A DNA stretch of 64,000 bases from CAZUMJ01 sp964621605 (lineage in GTDB: Bacteria; Actinomycetota; Acidimicrobiia; Acidimicrobiales; Iamiaceae): contig CAZUMJ010000005.1 of the NCBI GenBank assembly GCA_964621605.1, forward strand, positions 1 to 64,000, given 5' to 3'. The translations under genes and the position numbers were made by a program. The notes under the pieces were generated by a model. The model saw only the letters and a program-made list of their open reading frames with translations, did no database searches and was not told the origin of the DNA. Position 1 is the stretch's first letter; each line of letters opens with the position of its first letter. Below, piece by piece: positions 25,723 through 34,890 of the stretch.

Positions 25723-26460
25723 TTGGCCGAGCGCCTCGGCCACCAGTTCGCCGAACCGGCGCTGTTCGAGCGCGCCCTGACGCATCGCTCCTGGTGCGCA
25801 GAACACGCTGGTGATCTGTCGAACGAGCGGCTCGAGTTCCTCGGCGACGCAGTGCTGGGCATGGTCGCGGCGGAGCACCTGTTCCACGCTCGCCCTGAGC
25901 TGTCCGAAGGATGGCTGTCGCGGGCCCGATCCTCGCTGGTGCGGTCCAGCACCCTGGCCGAGGTTGCCGAGCAGCTCGGCATCGGCGGGGTACTTCGCCT
26001 TGGCAAGGGAGAGGCGCTCTCGGGTGGCAGAACCAAGCCATCTCTTCTCGCCGACGCGCTCGAGGCAGTGATCGGTGCCGTGTACCTCGACGCCGGCCTC
26101 GATGCTGCCCGGTCCCTTGTGGTTCGTCTGCTTGACGGTCGCATCGCACAACTGCCGGTCGCCGATGACGCGGCAGCGAGCCCGGCGGTGCACGACTACA
26201 AGAGCCGCCTCCAAGAGTTCGTCGCGCGCACGCTCGCCTCGGTACCCGAGTATCGGAGCGAGGAGTCCGGGCCCGAGCACGAGAAGGAGTTCCGCACCGT
26301 CGTGCTGATAGATGGCGCCCCGCGCGGCACAGGTACCGGGCGCAACAAGAAGCAGGCCGAGCAGGCGGCGGCCAGCATGGCCTTGCACGACCTTGCGGGC
26401 GTCCTGCCGGACGCAGCATCGACGGAGCCAGGCGCTGTCGGTGCAAACGAGACGCGCTGA
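25723..26460 (+). CDS. rnc: Ribonuclease III
   Basis: 245 residues. The catalytic signature ERLEFLGDAVL is at 35-45 and the second metal site is DALEAVIGAVYLD, followed by a dsRNA-binding domain (DYKSRLQEFVARTL, then GTGRNKKQAEQAAASMAL). It processes rRNA precursors and double-stranded RNA. The start is uncertain: TTG at 25723 gives the shortest N-terminus that keeps the family's first helix. No in-frame ATG or GTG exists between it and acpP, so CTG at 25696, overlapping the acpP stop, is the only upstream alternative. Confidence 0.93.
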   Translation: MAERLGHQFAEPALFERALTHRSWCAEHAGDLSNERLEFLGDAVLGMVAAEHLFHARPELSEGWLSRARSSLVRSSTLAEVAEQLGIGGVLRLGKGEALSGGRTKPSLLADALEAVIGAVYLDAGLDAARSLVVRLLDGRIAQLPVADDAAASPAVHDYKSRLQEFVARTLASVPEYRSEESGPEHEKEFRTVVLIDGAPRGTGTGRNKKQAEQAAASMALHDLAGVLPDAASTEPGAVGANETR

Positions 26461-26489
26461 GCGCGGACCCGGGACCCCCTCACCCCACC

Positions 26490-26495
26490 TAGTTT
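26490..26495 (+). promoter_or_regulatory. Possible -10 of the Fpg-like gene
   Basis: TAGTTT 34 bases before the ATG, which has its own ribosome binding site (CGGAG). Confidence 0.35.
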
Positions 26496-26529
26496 CACCT
26501 CTCACCCGAAGCGAACGGAGAACCACGAC

Positions 26530-27369
26530 ATGGCCGAGTTGCCCGAGATCGAGACCCTGCGCCACGACCTCGAGCGTGAGTTCGCCGGCAAGCGCATCAA
26601 GGCGGTCGAGTTGACCGGCATGAAGTGCGTCGCGCGCCATCAGAACCGGAAGCAGGTCGCCAGTCGCCTCGAAGGTGCGAAGGTCTCGGCCGTGCGCCGC
26701 CAGGGGCTCCTGCTCATCTGCAAGCTCGACACGGACGACCTGCTCGTCATCGACGCCCGCGAGGCGGGTCATCTGATGCGTTCGCCGGCGAAGGATGCGC
26801 TCGAGCCGCATACGCAGGCGGTGATCACGTTCACCCAGGGTCCACAGCTCCGTGTCGTCGACCCCACCGATGGCGGCCTGCAGCTGTTCGTCGTCGAAGC
26901 AGAGCGGCTGACCGAAGAGGTGCCTGAGCTCGAGCAGCTCGGTCTCGACCCCGTGACGTCGCCGATCAGCTGGCTGTCGTTCGCGGACCTGGTGCGCCGC
27001 AACAAGGTGAAGCTGAAGACGCTGCTCACCGACCCCACCGTGCTCGTCGGCATCGGTGCGGTGTACTCCGACGAGATCTTGTGGGACGCCGGCCTGCGTG
27101 CCGACCGCCTCTCTGACGAACTGTCGACGCAAGAGATGCGTCGTCTCAACCGCTCGGTCGTCGAGACGATGCACGATGCCATCAAGCACCGCGGGACCAC
27201 CTTGGGAGACGAGGGCTGGAAGGATCTGTCCGGCAAGCCCGGCGGCTACCAGGAGTACCTCGACGCGTATCAACGTGACGGGCAAGCGTGCCGTCGTTGC
27301 CGGGGGACGATCACCAAGCGCAAGTACGGGAGCCGTTTCACTTGGAGCTGTGAGGACTGCCAGGTCTGA
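26530..27369 (+). CDS. Fpg/Nei-family protein with altered active site
   Basis: 279 residues in the position where actinobacteria normally carry fpg (between rnc and smc). The fold is clear: ELPEIETLRHDLE at the N-terminus, the helix-two-turn-helix region (VKLKTLLTDPTVLVGIGAVYSDEILWDAGL) and a C-terminal zinc finger CRRC...CEDC. Several catalytic residues differ from Fpg. The residue after Met is Ala instead of the nucleophile Pro, the conserved lysine of the RRAKYLLL segment is Gly, HLGMSG is replaced by DAREAG, and the GNIY asparagine is Ala. The zinc-finger arginine appears retained. It may be a DNA-binding protein, or a glycosylase using a different N-terminal amine. The fold is certain; the activity is not. 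Confidence 0.88.
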   Translation: MAELPEIETLRHDLEREFAGKRIKAVELTGMKCVARHQNRKQVASRLEGAKVSAVRRQGLLLICKLDTDDLLVIDAREAGHLMRSPAKDALEPHTQAVITFTQGPQLRVVDPTDGGLQLFVVEAERLTEEVPELEQLGLDPVTSPISWLSFADLVRRNKVKLKTLLTDPTVLVGIGAVYSDEILWDAGLRADRLSDELSTQEMRRLNRSVVETMHDAIKHRGTTLGDEGWKDLSGKPGGYQEYLDAYQRDGQACRRCRGTITKRKYGSRFTWSCEDCQV

Positions 27370-27403
27370 GAGGGGTCTCGCCGGTGGCTCTCCCGCACTC
27401 CAC

Positions 27404-27443
27404 TAGCCTCGCGTCGATGCGTCGGGCGGTCTCGTGTTCCTGA
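27404..27443 (+). promoter_or_regulatory. smc promoter and leaderless 8-codon frame
   Basis: TAGCCT (27404-27409), seven bases, then ATG at 27417. That ATG is not in frame with smc; it opens a frame of eight codons (MRRAVSCS) that stops at 27441-27443, overlapping the smc start at 27434 by ten bases. The frame may simply be fortuitous, with TAGCCT giving smc a short leader. Confidence 0.4.
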
Positions 27444-30400
27444 AGACGCTGTCGATCAAGGGCTTCAAGTCCTTCGCTGAGCCAACGACGCTGCGCATGG
27501 AGCCCGGCGTCACGGTCGTCGTCGGCCCGAACGGCAGCGGGAAGTCCAACGTGGTCGACGCCATCGGCTGGGTGCTCGGTGCACAGGCCCCGAGCGCGGT
27601 GCGTTCCCAGAAGATGGACGACGTCATCTTCGCGGGAACCGCGGCGAGAGCGGCCTTGGGTCGAGCAGAGGTTGCCCTCACCATCGACAACTCGTCCGGC
27701 CTGTTGCCGATCGAGTTCACCGAGGTGACGGTACGGCGGACGCTCTTTCGCAGCGGCGACAGCGAGTACGCGATCAACGGCGTGCCCTGCCGCTTGCTCG
27801 ATATCCAGGAGTTGCTCTCCGACAGTGGGGTGGGCCGCCAGCAGCACGTGATCATCTCGCAGGGCCAGATCGACGCGGTGCTGAACGCCCGGCCCGAAGA
27901 TCGGCGCCTCATCATCGAAGAAGCCGCGGGCGTGCTCAAGTTCCGCCGCCGCAAGGAGAAGGCCGAGCGGCGCCTCGACGCCACAGAGGGGAGCCTGACG
28001 CGCCTGCAGGACCTCCTGCGTGAGCGCCGTCGCCAGCTTCGGCCCCTCGAGCGCCAGGCAGAAGCGGCACGCCGGCACGGCGATCTGGTGGGTGAGCTGC
28101 ACCACCTCCGCCTCTACCTCGCCGGGCAGGAACTGGCTCGGCTCCAGGGCCGCATGACAAGCGGCGCTGCGCAGCGCGCGCAGCTCGAGCAGCGTGTGCG
28201 CGAGCTCCAACGCACGCTTGGCGACCTCGACACGCAGGTGCTCGCAACCGAGGCTCAGCTCAACGCGATGGGCGGCGCTGATGTGAGCGACCGCCTGGCG
28301 CGCTTCGAGGCACTTCGCGAGAAGGCACGCGGGCAGGCCGCGCTGCTCGCCGAGCGGGCACGCGGCATCGAGCGGGAACGGGGGGCCACGCTCGATCAGG
28401 CCGTCGTCGCCAACCTGGAAGCAGACGCGGCCCGCCTGGGCGACGAGCTCGTCGAGCTCGAGCGCGAGGCGGAGCAGTTGGTGCCCTTGGCTGAGCGTTT
28501 GCAGGAGGCCGAGGGCGAGCTCGAGCGGGAGCGTGTCCGGTTCCAGACCGAATGGGCTGACGGCGTGCCTGCGCCGAGCAGTCGGGCAGCGGAGGTGCGG
28601 GGCGAGCTTGCTGCACTGCGCGCCGGCGTTGAGCGAAGCCAGGGCGAAGCCGAACGCGCTCGGGTGCGCCTCGAGAGGGTGCAGCAGAAGACCGTGCGAC
28701 TCTCCGAGGAGGCAGCCCGGCTGGAGGTCGAGCTGGAGGCCACGGTGGCGGCAGCGCCGGGGCTGGTCGACGCACGCGCTGCGGCAGTGCAGACGCGCGA
28801 AGCCGCAGAGCAACGCCTCGTCGAGGCCGACGAGGTGCGTCGCCGAGCGGACGCGGATCGGCACACCTGGTCAGCGCGCGCCGATGCGCTCGCAACCGCG
28901 TTGGATGCGGCTCGTGCACGCGCGGGTGCCGAGCGGCTCGCGGGTCTCGACGGGGTGCTGGGCACCCTTCTCGACCTCGTCGAGGTAGATGCCGGGTACG
29001 AAGCGGCGTTCGAAGCCGCAGCGGGCGAAGCCATCGCGGCTGTCGTGGTCGATGGGGTGCCACGGGCGCGGGCAGCGTTGGCTCATCTTGCGTCGTCAGA
29101 CGTCGCCGGCGCGGTGCTGGCGCTCGGCGGCGTCTCGCAGGGGGTCACTCCCACCGGCGGAGCCTCTGTGCGTGCACGGGTGCGGTCGCTGCGTCCTGAG
29201 GTCGAACGCCTCCTCGACCTCCTCGTCGGGGGTGTGGGTCTCGCGGACTCATGGGAGGCTGCGATCGACGTGGCACTGGCCGACCCGACCCGCACGGTCG
29301 TCACGCCTGCCGGGGACCGGGTCGGTCCTGGCGGCTGGCGCCTCGGCGCGGGCGGCGCGGGTGCGACCGGCGCGGCGCTCGAGGAGGCGACGAGCCGTGC
29401 GGCCGCTGCGAAGCGAGGCGCCGACGAGGCCGAGACCGCCCAGCGCGAAGCCAAGGCGATGCTCGACAGTGCGCAGCGGGCGGAGCGCGATGCTGCCCGG
29501 GCAGCTGATCAATCAGAGCATCGTCGCCGATCGCTCGACGACACCTTGCGGCGCCTGCGCGCAGACCTCGCGGATACCGACGCCGAGATCGACACCCTTG
29601 CCGTGCAGCACCGTGATCTCAACGAGCGCATCGTGCGTGACGATCAGCGTGTGAAGGCCCTCGAGGCCGACCTGCCCGAACTGGAGCGAGCTGAGGCGGA
29701 GCTCGTCGCGGCGGCGCGGGCGATGGCCGAGGCACGTGAACGTCTCGAAGCCCGGGCCGGCGAGGTCGGCGCGTTGCGCTCCGACCTGGAGGTGCGCTCG
29801 GTCGGCATCGACGAGCGGCGCCAGTTCCTCCAGACCCGCCGCCAGGAGGCAGAGCAACGTCTGGCCCGCCACGCCGCGGAGCGCATCGAGGCCGAAGCCC
29901 GTCGCACGGCGCTGGAGCGGCGAGCAGTCGCGACCCAGCGCCTCACGGCGTTCGTCGCAGAGCGGCTGGTCGCCGTCGAGGCAGAGGTCGCGGTGTTGCG
30001 CGAGCAGCGACAGCGGCAGACCGACGAGGCGCGCGAGGTGTCGGTCGCGCTCGACGGGCTGCGTCGCAGCCGCTCCGCGAGCGAGAAGGACCTCGACGCA
30101 CAGCGAGAGCGAAGCAGGCGCGCGGAGCTCGAAGAGACCGAGGTGCGCCTGCGCCTCGAGCAGGTCGTGGAGCGAGTGCGAGGCGAGCTCGACGCCGAGC
30201 CAGAGGTCGCGATCTCGGTCGAAGCACCGGAGCTCGCCGAAGGCGTCGTGCCCGCGGCTCGCGTGCGCGACCTCGAGCGTGAGCTGCGTTCTCTCGGGCC
30301 CATCAACCCGCTCGCCCTCGAGGAGTTCGAGGCGATGCGCGAAGAGGTCCAGTTCCTCGACAAGCAACTCGAGGATGTGCGGACGTCTCGCCGCGAGCTC

Positions 30401-30886
30401 GGCAAGGTGATCCGGGCGATCGACGTCGAGATCATCGAGAAGTTCGCAGCCGCGTACGCCGACGTCGAAGACAACTTCTCGAAGCTCTTCGAGATGCTGT
30501 TCCCGGGTGGCACCGGCAAGTTGCGCCTCACCGACCCCGAGAACCTGCTCGAGACGGGCATCGAGGTCGAGGCGCGTCCTTCGGGCAAGAACGTGCGGAA
30601 GTTGTCGCTGCTGTCTGGCGGCGAGCGCTCGTTGACGGCGCTTGCCTACCTGTTCGCTGTGTTCCGGTCACGTCCGTCGCCCTTCTACGTGATGGACGAG
30701 GTCGAGGCCGCGCTCGACGACGTGAACCTCCATCGCTTCCTGGACCTCGTGCAAGAGTTCCGCGCCGATGCGCAGCTCATCATCGTGAGCCACCAGAAGC
30801 GCACGATGGAGGCGGCAGACTGCCTCTACGGCGTGACCTCACGTGAAGGCGTGTCCCGCGTCGTGTCCGAGAAGACGCAAGACTGA
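27434..30886 (+). CDS. smc: Chromosome segregation protein SMC
   Basis: 1150 residues. Walker A GPNGSGKS is at 31-38, followed by long coiled coils, a hinge around residues 500-650 (LDGVLGTLLDLVEVDAGYEAA), a second coiled coil, the ABC signature LSGGERSL at 1060 and Walker B FYVMDE at 1084. It forms the condensin-like complex with ScpA/ScpB, which are not in this window. The GTG start gives FLKTLSIKGFKSFAEP, matching SMC N-termini. It ends ten bases from the convergent VWA gene. Confidence 0.97.
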   Translation: MFLKTLSIKGFKSFAEPTTLRMEPGVTVVVGPNGSGKSNVVDAIGWVLGAQAPSAVRSQKMDDVIFAGTAARAALGRAEVALTIDNSSGLLPIEFTEVTVRRTLFRSGDSEYAINGVPCRLLDIQELLSDSGVGRQQHVIISQGQIDAVLNARPEDRRLIIEEAAGVLKFRRRKEKAERRLDATEGSLTRLQDLLRERRRQLRPLERQAEAARRHGDLVGELHHLRLYLAGQELARLQGRMTSGAAQRAQLEQRVRELQRTLGDLDTQVLATEAQLNAMGGADVSDRLARFEALREKARGQAALLAERARGIERERGATLDQAVVANLEADAARLGDELVELEREAEQLVPLAERLQEAEGELERERVRFQTEWADGVPAPSSRAAEVRGELAALRAGVERSQGEAERARVRLERVQQKTVRLSEEAARLEVELEATVAAAPGLVDARAAAVQTREAAEQRLVEADEVRRRADADRHTWSARADALATALDAARARAGAERLAGLDGVLGTLLDLVEVDAGYEAAFEAAAGEAIAAVVVDGVPRARAALAHLASSDVAGAVLALGGVSQGVTPTGGASVRARVRSLRPEVERLLDLLVGGVGLADSWEAAIDVALADPTRTVVTPAGDRVGPGGWRLGAGGAGATGAALEEATSRAAAAKRGADEAETAQREAKAMLDSAQRAERDAARAADQSEHRRRSLDDTLRRLRADLADTDAEIDTLAVQHRDLNERIVRDDQRVKALEADLPELERAEAELVAAARAMAEARERLEARAGEVGALRSDLEVRSVGIDERRQFLQTRRQEAEQRLARHAAERIEAEARRTALERRAVATQRLTAFVAERLVAVEAEVAVLREQRQRQTDEAREVSVALDGLRRSRSASEKDLDAQRERSRRAELEETEVRLRLEQVVERVRGELDAEPEVAISVEAPELAEGVVPAARVRDLERELRSLGPINPLALEEFEAMREEVQFLDKQLEDVRTSRRELGKVIRAIDVEIIEKFAAAYADVEDNFSKLFEMLFPGGTGKLRLTDPENLLETGIEVEARPSGKNVRKLSLLSGGERSLTALAYLFAVFRSRPSPFYVMDEVEAALDDVNLHRFLDLVQEFRADAQLIIVSHQKRTMEAADCLYGVTSREGVSRVVSEKTQD

Positions 30887-30896
30887 GCTTCGCCTG

Positions 30897-31871
30897 TCAG
30901 GGCATGCGGTTGCCGTATGCCAGCGACAGTCCGCCTGCACCGAGCAGCAGCACGAGTGCGGCCGCCTCGAAGATGGCGCTGATGTCGACGCGCTTTGTGC
31001 GAAAGCCGATCGAGCGGCCGAGCTTCGTGTAGACGTCGCGCACTTCGGCCGCGCTCGCAGCGGTGAACGAACGGCCGCCGGTCGCGGATGCGATCGCCTG
31101 CAGGGCAGATGCGTCAACGTCGACGGGGATGAGGGTCGGGTCGCCCGGAAGCTGGATCGTGCCGTGGTCGGTGCCGAATGCGATCGTGTCGATGGGGACA
31201 CCTGCCGCCTGCGCCGCCTTTGCAGCCTGGTCGTTGGGTCGACCGGTGGTCGTGGTGCCGTCCGACATCAGCACGATGCGAGCCGGCACCGGCGAGCCGT
31301 CAGGTGCGGGTGGCACGGTCTTGATCGCTTCGAGCGAGGCGTAGATCGCTTCGCCGATCGCGGTGCGCTCGCCGAGCTCGAGGCGGTTGATTGCGTCGCG
31401 CGCGAGGTCGCGGTCCTTCGTGGGCGCCACGCGGACCACTGCGGTGCCGTTGAAGCTCACGATGCCCACGTTGATGTCGGGGGGCACATTGTCGAGGAAG
31501 AGGAGCGCGGCGGCCTTTGCCGCATCGATGCGGGTCGGGCTGACGTCGTCGGCCTCCATGGACAGCGACGTGTCGATTGCAAGGATCACCGTTGCGCGGT
31601 TCGTCGGAACCCGCTGCGTCCGTTGGGGGTGAGCGAGCGCGATCACGAGCAGGGCCGTCCCGGCGGCGAAGGCGACTGCTGCCGCGTGGCGATGCCAGCC
31701 GGGGCGCTTCGGGGCGACCGTCTCGAGCAGGTCGAGGTTGGTGAAGCGCACCGTGTAGCGGGGTCGTCGGCGCTGCACGACGACGTACGCGGCGATGAGT
31801 CCGATGACGAGGACGAGCAGCCACAGCCGGCCTGGGGTGGCGAACGTGGTTGCGGTGATGGCCTGCGTCAT
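30897..31871 (-). CDS. VWA-domain membrane protein (BatA-like)
   Basis: 324 residues: two N-terminal membrane helices (about 15-33 and 64-80), then a von Willebrand factor A domain with the MIDAS motif DTSLSM at 100-105 and a C-terminal membrane helix (AALVLLLGAGGLSLAYG). Encoded last in a moxR-DUF58-VWA unit, it corresponds to the BatA-type proteins thought to act with the MoxR ATPase in envelope or protein-complex assembly. Its start overlaps the DUF58 stop by four bases. Convergent with smc. Confidence 0.88.
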   Translation of the reverse strand: MTQAITATTFATPGRLWLLVLVIGLIAAYVVVQRRRPRYTVRFTNLDLLETVAPKRPGWHRHAAAVAFAAGTALLVIALAHPQRTQRVPTNRATVILAIDTSLSMEADDVSPTRIDAAKAAALLFLDNVPPDINVGIVSFNGTAVVRVAPTKDRDLARDAINRLELGERTAIGEAIYASLEAIKTVPPAPDGSPVPARIVLMSDGTTTTGRPNDQAAKAAQAAGVPIDTIAFGTDHGTIQLPGDPTLIPVDVDASALQAIASATGGRSFTAASAAEVRDVYTKLGRSIGFRTKRVDISAIFEAAALVLLLGAGGLSLAYGNRMP

Positions 31872-32833
31872 CGTGCAGAGGCTCCCGTGGGTGCGGCGGC
31901 CGCCTTCGTGGGACGACGGGTCGTGTGCCTGCGCCTTGCTACGACGAACCGCACCATGTCGGCAACCCAGTCTCGGTCGGTGCGCAACAGCAGATGGTCG
32001 ACGCCCGCGCGACGGAACGCTGCCGCGTGCGCGGCTCGCTGCTCTGACGCGGCGGCCGCGAAGGAGGCACGCAGGCGTGAGCTCGCGGTATCGACCTCGA
32101 TCGTGCGCCCTGACTCCGGGTCGACAAGCGCGACGATGCCGACATCGGGGAGCTCAAGCTCGCGCGGGTCTACGACCTCGACTGCCAGGACCTCCTGGCG
32201 CACCGCCAGGCGCGCGAGCGACTCGGCCCATGGCCCAGGGTCGAGGTAGTCCGACACGACGACCACGAGCCCGCGGCGGCGGAGGGTCGTGCCAAGGCGC
32301 CGCAGAGCCTGCGCCAGATCGGTGCTGCCCTCGACCGCCGGCTCGGCGGTCGTGAGTTGGTGGAGGAACGCGACGAGGTGCGCACGCCCTCCCCGCGCGG
32401 GGAAGATGCGCTCGCCTTGCGGGGTCAGCAAGACCCCGCCGATGCGATTGCCGGTGTGGTCGCACAGGAAGCCCACGGCCGCAGCGGCAGCGACGCTGAG
32501 GTCGCGCTTCGTCTGCGTCGCCGTACCGAAGTCGACGCTCGCTGACAGGTCGACGATGATCCAGGCTTCGAGCTCGCGGTCGGCGATCGTCTCGCGGACG
32601 TGTGGTTCGAGGGTGCGAGCAGTCACGTTCCAGTCGATGCGCCGCACGTCGTCGCCGGGTTGGTAGGGGCGTGTCTCGCCGAGGTCTGTGCCGTGTCCGG
32701 GCACGAGGCCGAGGTGATCTCCTTGGAGGAGGCCGTCGAGTCGGTGCGACACGGTCAGCTCGAGGCGTCGCAGCACCTCTGCGGCGTCGCGGTGGCTGGT
32801 GGGTCTGGCGGGCGCTGAGGGGGTGTCGTTCAC
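31868..32833 (-). CDS. DUF58 domain protein
   Basis: 321 residues. The family motif is GETRPYQPGDDVRRIDWNVTART near residue 70, followed by a degenerate VWA-like domain (AWIIVDLSASVDFGTA and later VVVVSDYLDPG). DUF58 proteins always neighbour MoxR ATPases and are their presumed partners; the biochemical role is not settled. Overlaps both neighbours by four bases (ATGA), indicating strict co-translation. Confidence 0.9.
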   Translation of the reverse strand: MNDTPSAPARPTSHRDAAEVLRRLELTVSHRLDGLLQGDHLGLVPGHGTDLGETRPYQPGDDVRRIDWNVTARTLEPHVRETIADRELEAWIIVDLSASVDFGTATQTKRDLSVAAAAAVGFLCDHTGNRIGGVLLTPQGERIFPARGGRAHLVAFLHQLTTAEPAVEGSTDLAQALRRLGTTLRRRGLVVVVSDYLDPGPWAESLARLAVRQEVLAVEVVDPRELELPDVGIVALVDPESGRTIEVDTASSRLRASFAAAASEQRAAHAAAFRRAGVDHLLLRTDRDWVADMVRFVVARRRHTTRRPTKAAAAPTGASAR

Positions 32834-34041
32834 CCGTGGGTTCCTGGCGCGGGTGCTGGTTGGCGCGCGTCGGGGGCGGCAGCCGGAGCGGGTGCGGGTG
32901 CGGGTGCTGGTTGCCGAGCGTCGGGGGCGGGAGCCGGTGGGGCGGCGGGGGTGTGCGCCATCGGTGCCCAGGGCCCGGTTGTGGGAGGCGGCTGAGGGGC
33001 GGCTACATACGGTCGAGGAGACGGTGCGGCATGGTCATGAGCGGGTGCGACGCGTGGGGCGGGGACGGTCGACAGCACCTGCGCCAGGATCTGGTCAGGG
33101 GAGACCGCGTCAGCCAAGGCCTCGTAGGACAGGACGAGTCGGTGGCGCAGCACATCGGGAGCGACGTCGAACACGTCTTGGGGCAGGACGTAGCTGCGCC
33201 CGCGCAGCAGCGCGAGCGCCCGCCCGGCTGCGACAAGCCCGAGGCTCGCTCGGGGGCTAGCGCCATAGCTGAGGTACGGCGCGATGTGCGGCACTCGGTA
33301 GTCGTCGGGGTCGCGCGTGGCGAGCACCAGCGTCACCGCGTAGTCGACCACGGCCCGATCGACGTAGACCGAGTCGGCTTCGGCTTGGAGGGCACGCAGT
33401 TCTTCGGGGGAGAGCACCTGGGTCGGTTCGGGTGGGGTGACGCCCATCCGCTGGACGATCTGCACCTCTTCGGCGGGAGTGGGATACCCGACCTGCACCT
33501 TCATCAGGAAGCGGTCCCGCTGTGCTTCGGGGAGCTGGTACACCCCCTCGGACTCGATCGGGTTCTGCGTGGCGAGCACGAGGAACGGCTCCGGAACCGG
33601 GTAGCTCGTGCCTCCGATCGAGACCTGGTGTTCTGCCATGACCTCCAGCAGCGCCGACTGCACCTTTGCCGGCGCCCTGTTGATCTCGTCGGCCAGCACG
33701 AAGTTCGCGAACACGGGCCCCAGTTCGACGTCGAACCGCTCCGTCGACGCCCGGTAGATGCGCGTCCCCATGACGTCCGCGGGGAGCAGGTCAGGCGTGA
33801 ACTGGATGCGGTGAAAGGTGCCGCCGACCACGGTGGCGAGCGTCTCGGCGGCGAGGGTCTTCGCAAGTCCGGGAAGGCCTTCGAGCAGGCAGTGCCCACC
33901 GGCCAAGAGGCAGACGAGGAGGCGCTCGACGACGCGGTCCTGCCCGACTATGACCTTCTTGACCTCGAACAGCGCCCGTTCCAGGCGATCGGCGTCATGG
34001 GTGGAGCTGGATTCATCCATCGGATCCTCGTGGGGCTGCAT
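32830..34041 (-). CDS. MoxR-family AAA+ ATPase
   Basis: 403 residues. Walker A GLPGLAKT is at 55-62, Walker B is LADEINRAPAKVQSALLEVM, and sensor 1 is LATQNPIE, followed by the lid domain (YVLPQDVFDVAPDVLRHRL). The last 70 residues form a Pro/Ala-rich tail containing two copies of APDARQPAPAP. MoxR ATPases act as chaperones for metal-centre or envelope complexes together with VWA partners, encoded downstream here. The second Met (residue 8) is an alternative start. Divergent from the response regulator gene. Confidence 0.92.
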   Translation of the reverse strand: MQPHEDPMDESSSTHDADRLERALFEVKKVIVGQDRVVERLLVCLLAGGHCLLEGLPGLAKTLAAETLATVVGGTFHRIQFTPDLLPADVMGTRIYRASTERFDVELGPVFANFVLADEINRAPAKVQSALLEVMAEHQVSIGGTSYPVPEPFLVLATQNPIESEGVYQLPEAQRDRFLMKVQVGYPTPAEEVQIVQRMGVTPPEPTQVLSPEELRALQAEADSVYVDRAVVDYAVTLVLATRDPDDYRVPHIAPYLSYGASPRASLGLVAAGRALALLRGRSYVLPQDVFDVAPDVLRHRLVLSYEALADAVSPDQILAQVLSTVPAPRVAPAHDHAAPSPRPYVAAPQPPPTTGPWAPMAHTPAAPPAPAPDARQPAPAPAPAPAAAPDARQPAPAPGTHG

Positions 34042-34078
34042 GCGTCCGGGAAGCCGCTATCGGCTGGTGGGTGGGCTC

Positions 34079-34084
34079 AGCGTA
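34079..34084 (-). promoter_or_regulatory. -10 box of moxR
   Basis: TACGCT on the minus strand about 37 bases before the moxR start, in the 141-base divergent region shared with the two-component system. Confidence 0.4.
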
Positions 34085-34169
34085 CGGTGCCGTGCGACCC
34101 TCGACGGTCGGTGAGCGTTCTCTGGAAGTCACCTGAGAGGGGAGTCCGGCCGACCCCCTGTCGGGCGGG

Positions 34170-34175
34170 TACCGT
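34170..34175 (+). promoter_or_regulatory. -10 box of the response regulator gene
   Basis: TACCGT, seven bases, then the ATG at 34183. It is identical in sequence and spacing to the box before the orphan gene at 11659. Confidence 0.55.
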
Positions 34176-34182
34176 CGTGCGA

Positions 34183-34890
34183 ATGCGGCTGCTCGTGGTA
34201 GAGGACGAACCGGATCTCGCCCATGCGTTGGCGCGTGGCCTGCGCCGAGACGGGTACGCGGTCGACGTGGTGCACGACGGCCAAGCTGCGCTCGAGCACC
34301 TGAGGGTCAACCAATACGACCTCGTGTGCCTCGACCTCAACCTGCCGCTCATCGACGGCCTCGAGGTGTGTCGACGCATCCGCACCGATGCGACCTTGCG
34401 CTCAGGTCCCGGCGAAGCCGACACACGAGTGCTGATGCTCAGCGCCCGTGACAAGCTGAGCGATCGCGTCGCCGGGCTCGACGAAGGTGCCGATGACTAC
34501 CTCGTCAAGCCGTTCGCTTTCGAGGAGCTGCAGGCACGGGTGCGGACGTTGCTGCGGCGCGACGCCAGCCGCACGGGTGCCGTGTTGCACGTGGGTTCGC
34601 TGTCGCTGGACACGGCACGCTTCGAGGCGCACAACGGCGATGTCCCGATGGAGCTCACTGCGAAGGAGTTCGCGCTGCTTCGCTACTTCATGTCCAACCC
34701 GGGGGTCGTGCTCTCGCAGGAGCACCTGCTCGAACACGTGTGGGACGAGCACACCGACCCGTTCACGAACACGGTCCGCGTCACCGTCGGAACCCTCCGC
34801 CGCAAGCTTGCAGCTGCTGCGCCCCCAGACGGTGACGACAGCCCGATCGAAACGGTCATCGGGGCCGGCTACCGGCTGCGCGAAGCCTGA
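34183..34890 (+). CDS. OmpR/PhoB-family response regulator
   Basis: 235 residues: a receiver domain with phospho-acceptor D51 in YDLVCLDLNLPLIDG, the switch residues MLSAR and the lysine in DYLVKPF, and a winged-helix DNA-binding domain (MELTAKEFALLRYFM, VRVTVGTLRRKL, ETVIGAGYRLRE). A roughly 12-residue insertion (TLRSGPGEADTR) lies between receiver helix 3 and strand 4. Its stop codon overlaps the kinase ATG by one base (TGATG). The regulated genes probably include the downstream HtrA protease, but that is inferred from position. Confidence 0.93.
   Translation: MRLLVVEDEPDLAHALARGLRRDGYAVDVVHDGQAALEHLRVNQYDLVCLDLNLPLIDGLEVCRRIRTDATLRSGPGEADTRVLMLSARDKLSDRVAGLDEGADDYLVKPFAFEELQARVRTLLRRDASRTGAVLHVGSLSLDTARFEAHNGDVPMELTAKEFALLRYFMSNPGVVLSQEHLLEHVWDEHTDPFTNTVRVTVGTLRRKLAAAAPPDGDDSPIETVIGAGYRLREA

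Noticed and set aside
25672..27285. 537-codon antisense frame over rnc and the Fpg-like gene
   Set aside because: Both plus-strand genes have family motifs; this has none.
27338..28864. 508-codon antisense frame over smc
   Set aside because: Mirror of the coiled-coil coding sequence.
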